Source: Actinomyces sp.
GTDB taxonomy: Bacteria > Actinomycetota > Acidimicrobiia > Acidimicrobiales > Aldehydirespiratoraceae
DNA: 5,326 nucleotides
Reading direction: 5' to 3'
Assembly: GCA_003697065.1 (NCBI GenBank)
Contig: RFFY01000468.1
Span: forward strand, 1 to 5,326
Shown: positions 4,782-5,326 of the stretch, piece after piece
Layout: the number at the start of each line of letters is the position of its first letter
How positions within the stretch are numbered: the stretch's first letter is position 1
Notes under the pieces: generated by a model
Told to the model about the DNA's origin: nothing
What the model saw: the letters and a program-made list of their open reading frames with translations, nothing else
Databases searched by the model: none
Made by a program: the position numbers and the translations under genes

Positions 4782-5237
4782 GTGACCGCCTCCAGCCTCG
4801 AGACCACCCTGCCCGCCCGGCCCACGACCGCGGCCCTGCTGGTCCGGGGCCTCACCGGCGCCTGCGGTGCCTGCGGCAAGCGTCGGGGACTGCGCCGACG
4901 CTGGTTCACCATGGTCGAGCACTGCCCCGCGTGCGGCTTCCGCTTCGAGCGCGAACCCGGCCACTTCATCGGTGCCGTGGGCATGAGCACCATCGTCACC
5001 TTCGGCCTCCTGGCGGTGACCCTGGGGGTCGGGTTCGCCGTGACGGCCCCCGACATCCCCGTGGTGGCGCTGACCGGCGTCGGGCTCGCCATCTCGCTCG
5101 TGGTCCCCGTGGTGATCCACCCCCTGGCCCGGACCCTGTGGGTGGCGGTCGATCTCGCCATGCACCCCCTCGAGCCGGGAGAGGCCGTCGACCCCCGCGT
5201 CCGACTCGCCGAGGAAGGCCCGACGCAGCAGGGGTGA
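4782..5237 (+). CDS. DUF983 family zinc-ribbon membrane protein
   Basis: 151 residues. A short N-terminal stretch leads into a four-cysteine zinc ribbon: CGAC (Cys28, Cys31) and CPAC (Cys48, Cys51), separated by a basic segment KRRGLRRRWFTMVEH. Next comes GFRFEREPGHFIGA (52-65), the DUF983 hallmark running from the ribbon into the membrane. Two hydrophobic segments follow (about 64-88 and 92-113), then HPLARTLWVAVDLAMHPLEPGE and a polar tail. In proteobacteria DUF983 genes often sit near cytochrome oxidase assembly genes; no such neighbour is visible here and the molecular role is unknown. The ribbon is probably on the cytoplasmic side, as there is no signal peptide before it. Start GTG4782 is chosen because it follows a -10 box by seven bases. 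Confidence 0.87.
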   Translation: MTASSLETTLPARPTTAALLVRGLTGACGACGKRRGLRRRWFTMVEHCPACGFRFEREPGHFIGAVGMSTIVTFGLLAVTLGVGFAVTAPDIPVVALTGVGLAISLVVPVVIHPLARTLWVAVDLAMHPLEPGEAVDPRVRLAEEGPTQQG

Positions 5238-5326
5238 GCGCACACCCGCCAGCTCGGCGGGGACCGGGTCGCCGCGACCCCTCCGACGGGGTACCCACGC
5301 CGCCGCCCTCGACGAACGGGGCGGGC
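5234..5326 (+). CDS. Possible start of a further gene overlapping the DUF983 stop (partial, doubtful)
   Basis: A GTG at 5234-5236 overlaps the DUF983 TGA (5235-5237) in a GTGA junction, and the frame stays open for 31 codons to the window end. The peptide (MSAHPPARRGPGRRDPSDGV, continuing proline-rich) is low complexity and matches nothing I recognise. A G-run abuts the GTG too closely to be a good Shine-Dalgarno, and a hairpin lies within it. It could be a coupled cytoplasmic N-terminal tail, or simply GC-rich noncoding sequence. Confidence 0.22.
   Translation, partial: MSAHPPARRGPGRRDPSDGVPTPPPSTNGAG
5266..5280. terminator. Short GC hairpin downstream of DUF983
   Basis: GGGTCGC (5266-5272) and GCGACCC (5274-5280) are perfect inverse copies around a single base, giving a stem of about six base pairs with a three-base loop. 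There is no T-tract. It may end DUF983 transcription, which would argue against a coupled downstream gene, or it may be incidental. Confidence 0.3.

Overview
The window is GC-rich (roughly 70% by eye) and fully prokaryotic. A DUF222-type gene start with a LexA-like box, genes that start a few bases after a TAnnnT box with no Shine-Dalgarno, and a membrane-anchored beta-propeller with a poly-threonine linker point to a high-GC actinobacterium. Acidimicrobiia is my best guess. That placement is inferred from style, not from a marker gene.

Left part (1-1794): the 5' end of a DUF222/13E12-type gene runs leftward off the window. Its start codon lies inside a near-consensus LexA/SOS box. Across a 125-base divergent gap, an ArsP/YraQ-type permease (DUF318, PF03773) and a 78-residue CxxC mini-thioredoxin (Thioredoxin_3 type) run rightward as a two-gene unit. 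This is a well-known pairing; no ArsR-type regulator is visible here. A 26-base leader that carries the thioredoxin ribosome binding site recurs, 25/26 identical, directly after the thioredoxin stop codon. A 10-bp perfect hairpin closes the unit at the convergent junction.

Middle (1773-4649): three genes run leftward. They are a signal-anchored, Thr-rich, PQQ-like beta-propeller protein, then a VOC-superfamily (glyoxalase/dioxygenase fold) protein, then a carboxymuconolactone-decarboxylase-like (AhpD fold) protein. The last two are tightly coupled, with a 9-base gap and a Shine-Dalgarno that overlaps the upstream stop. They look like a small oxidoreductive or detoxification operon of unknown substrate.

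Right part (4650-5326): a divergent intergenic region carries two back-to-back promoters of the same form (TAGCGT-N7-GTG leftward, TAGCCT-N7-GTG rightward). Both imply leaderless transcripts and set the starts of the propeller gene and of a DUF983 zinc-ribbon membrane protein. After DUF983 only an open frame of uncertain reality continues to the window end.

I see no CRISPR, tRNA, rRNA, insertion sequence or obviously new multi-gene system. The most unusual items are the duplicated leader around the thioredoxin gene, the start codon embedded in the SOS box, and the matching leaderless promoters.
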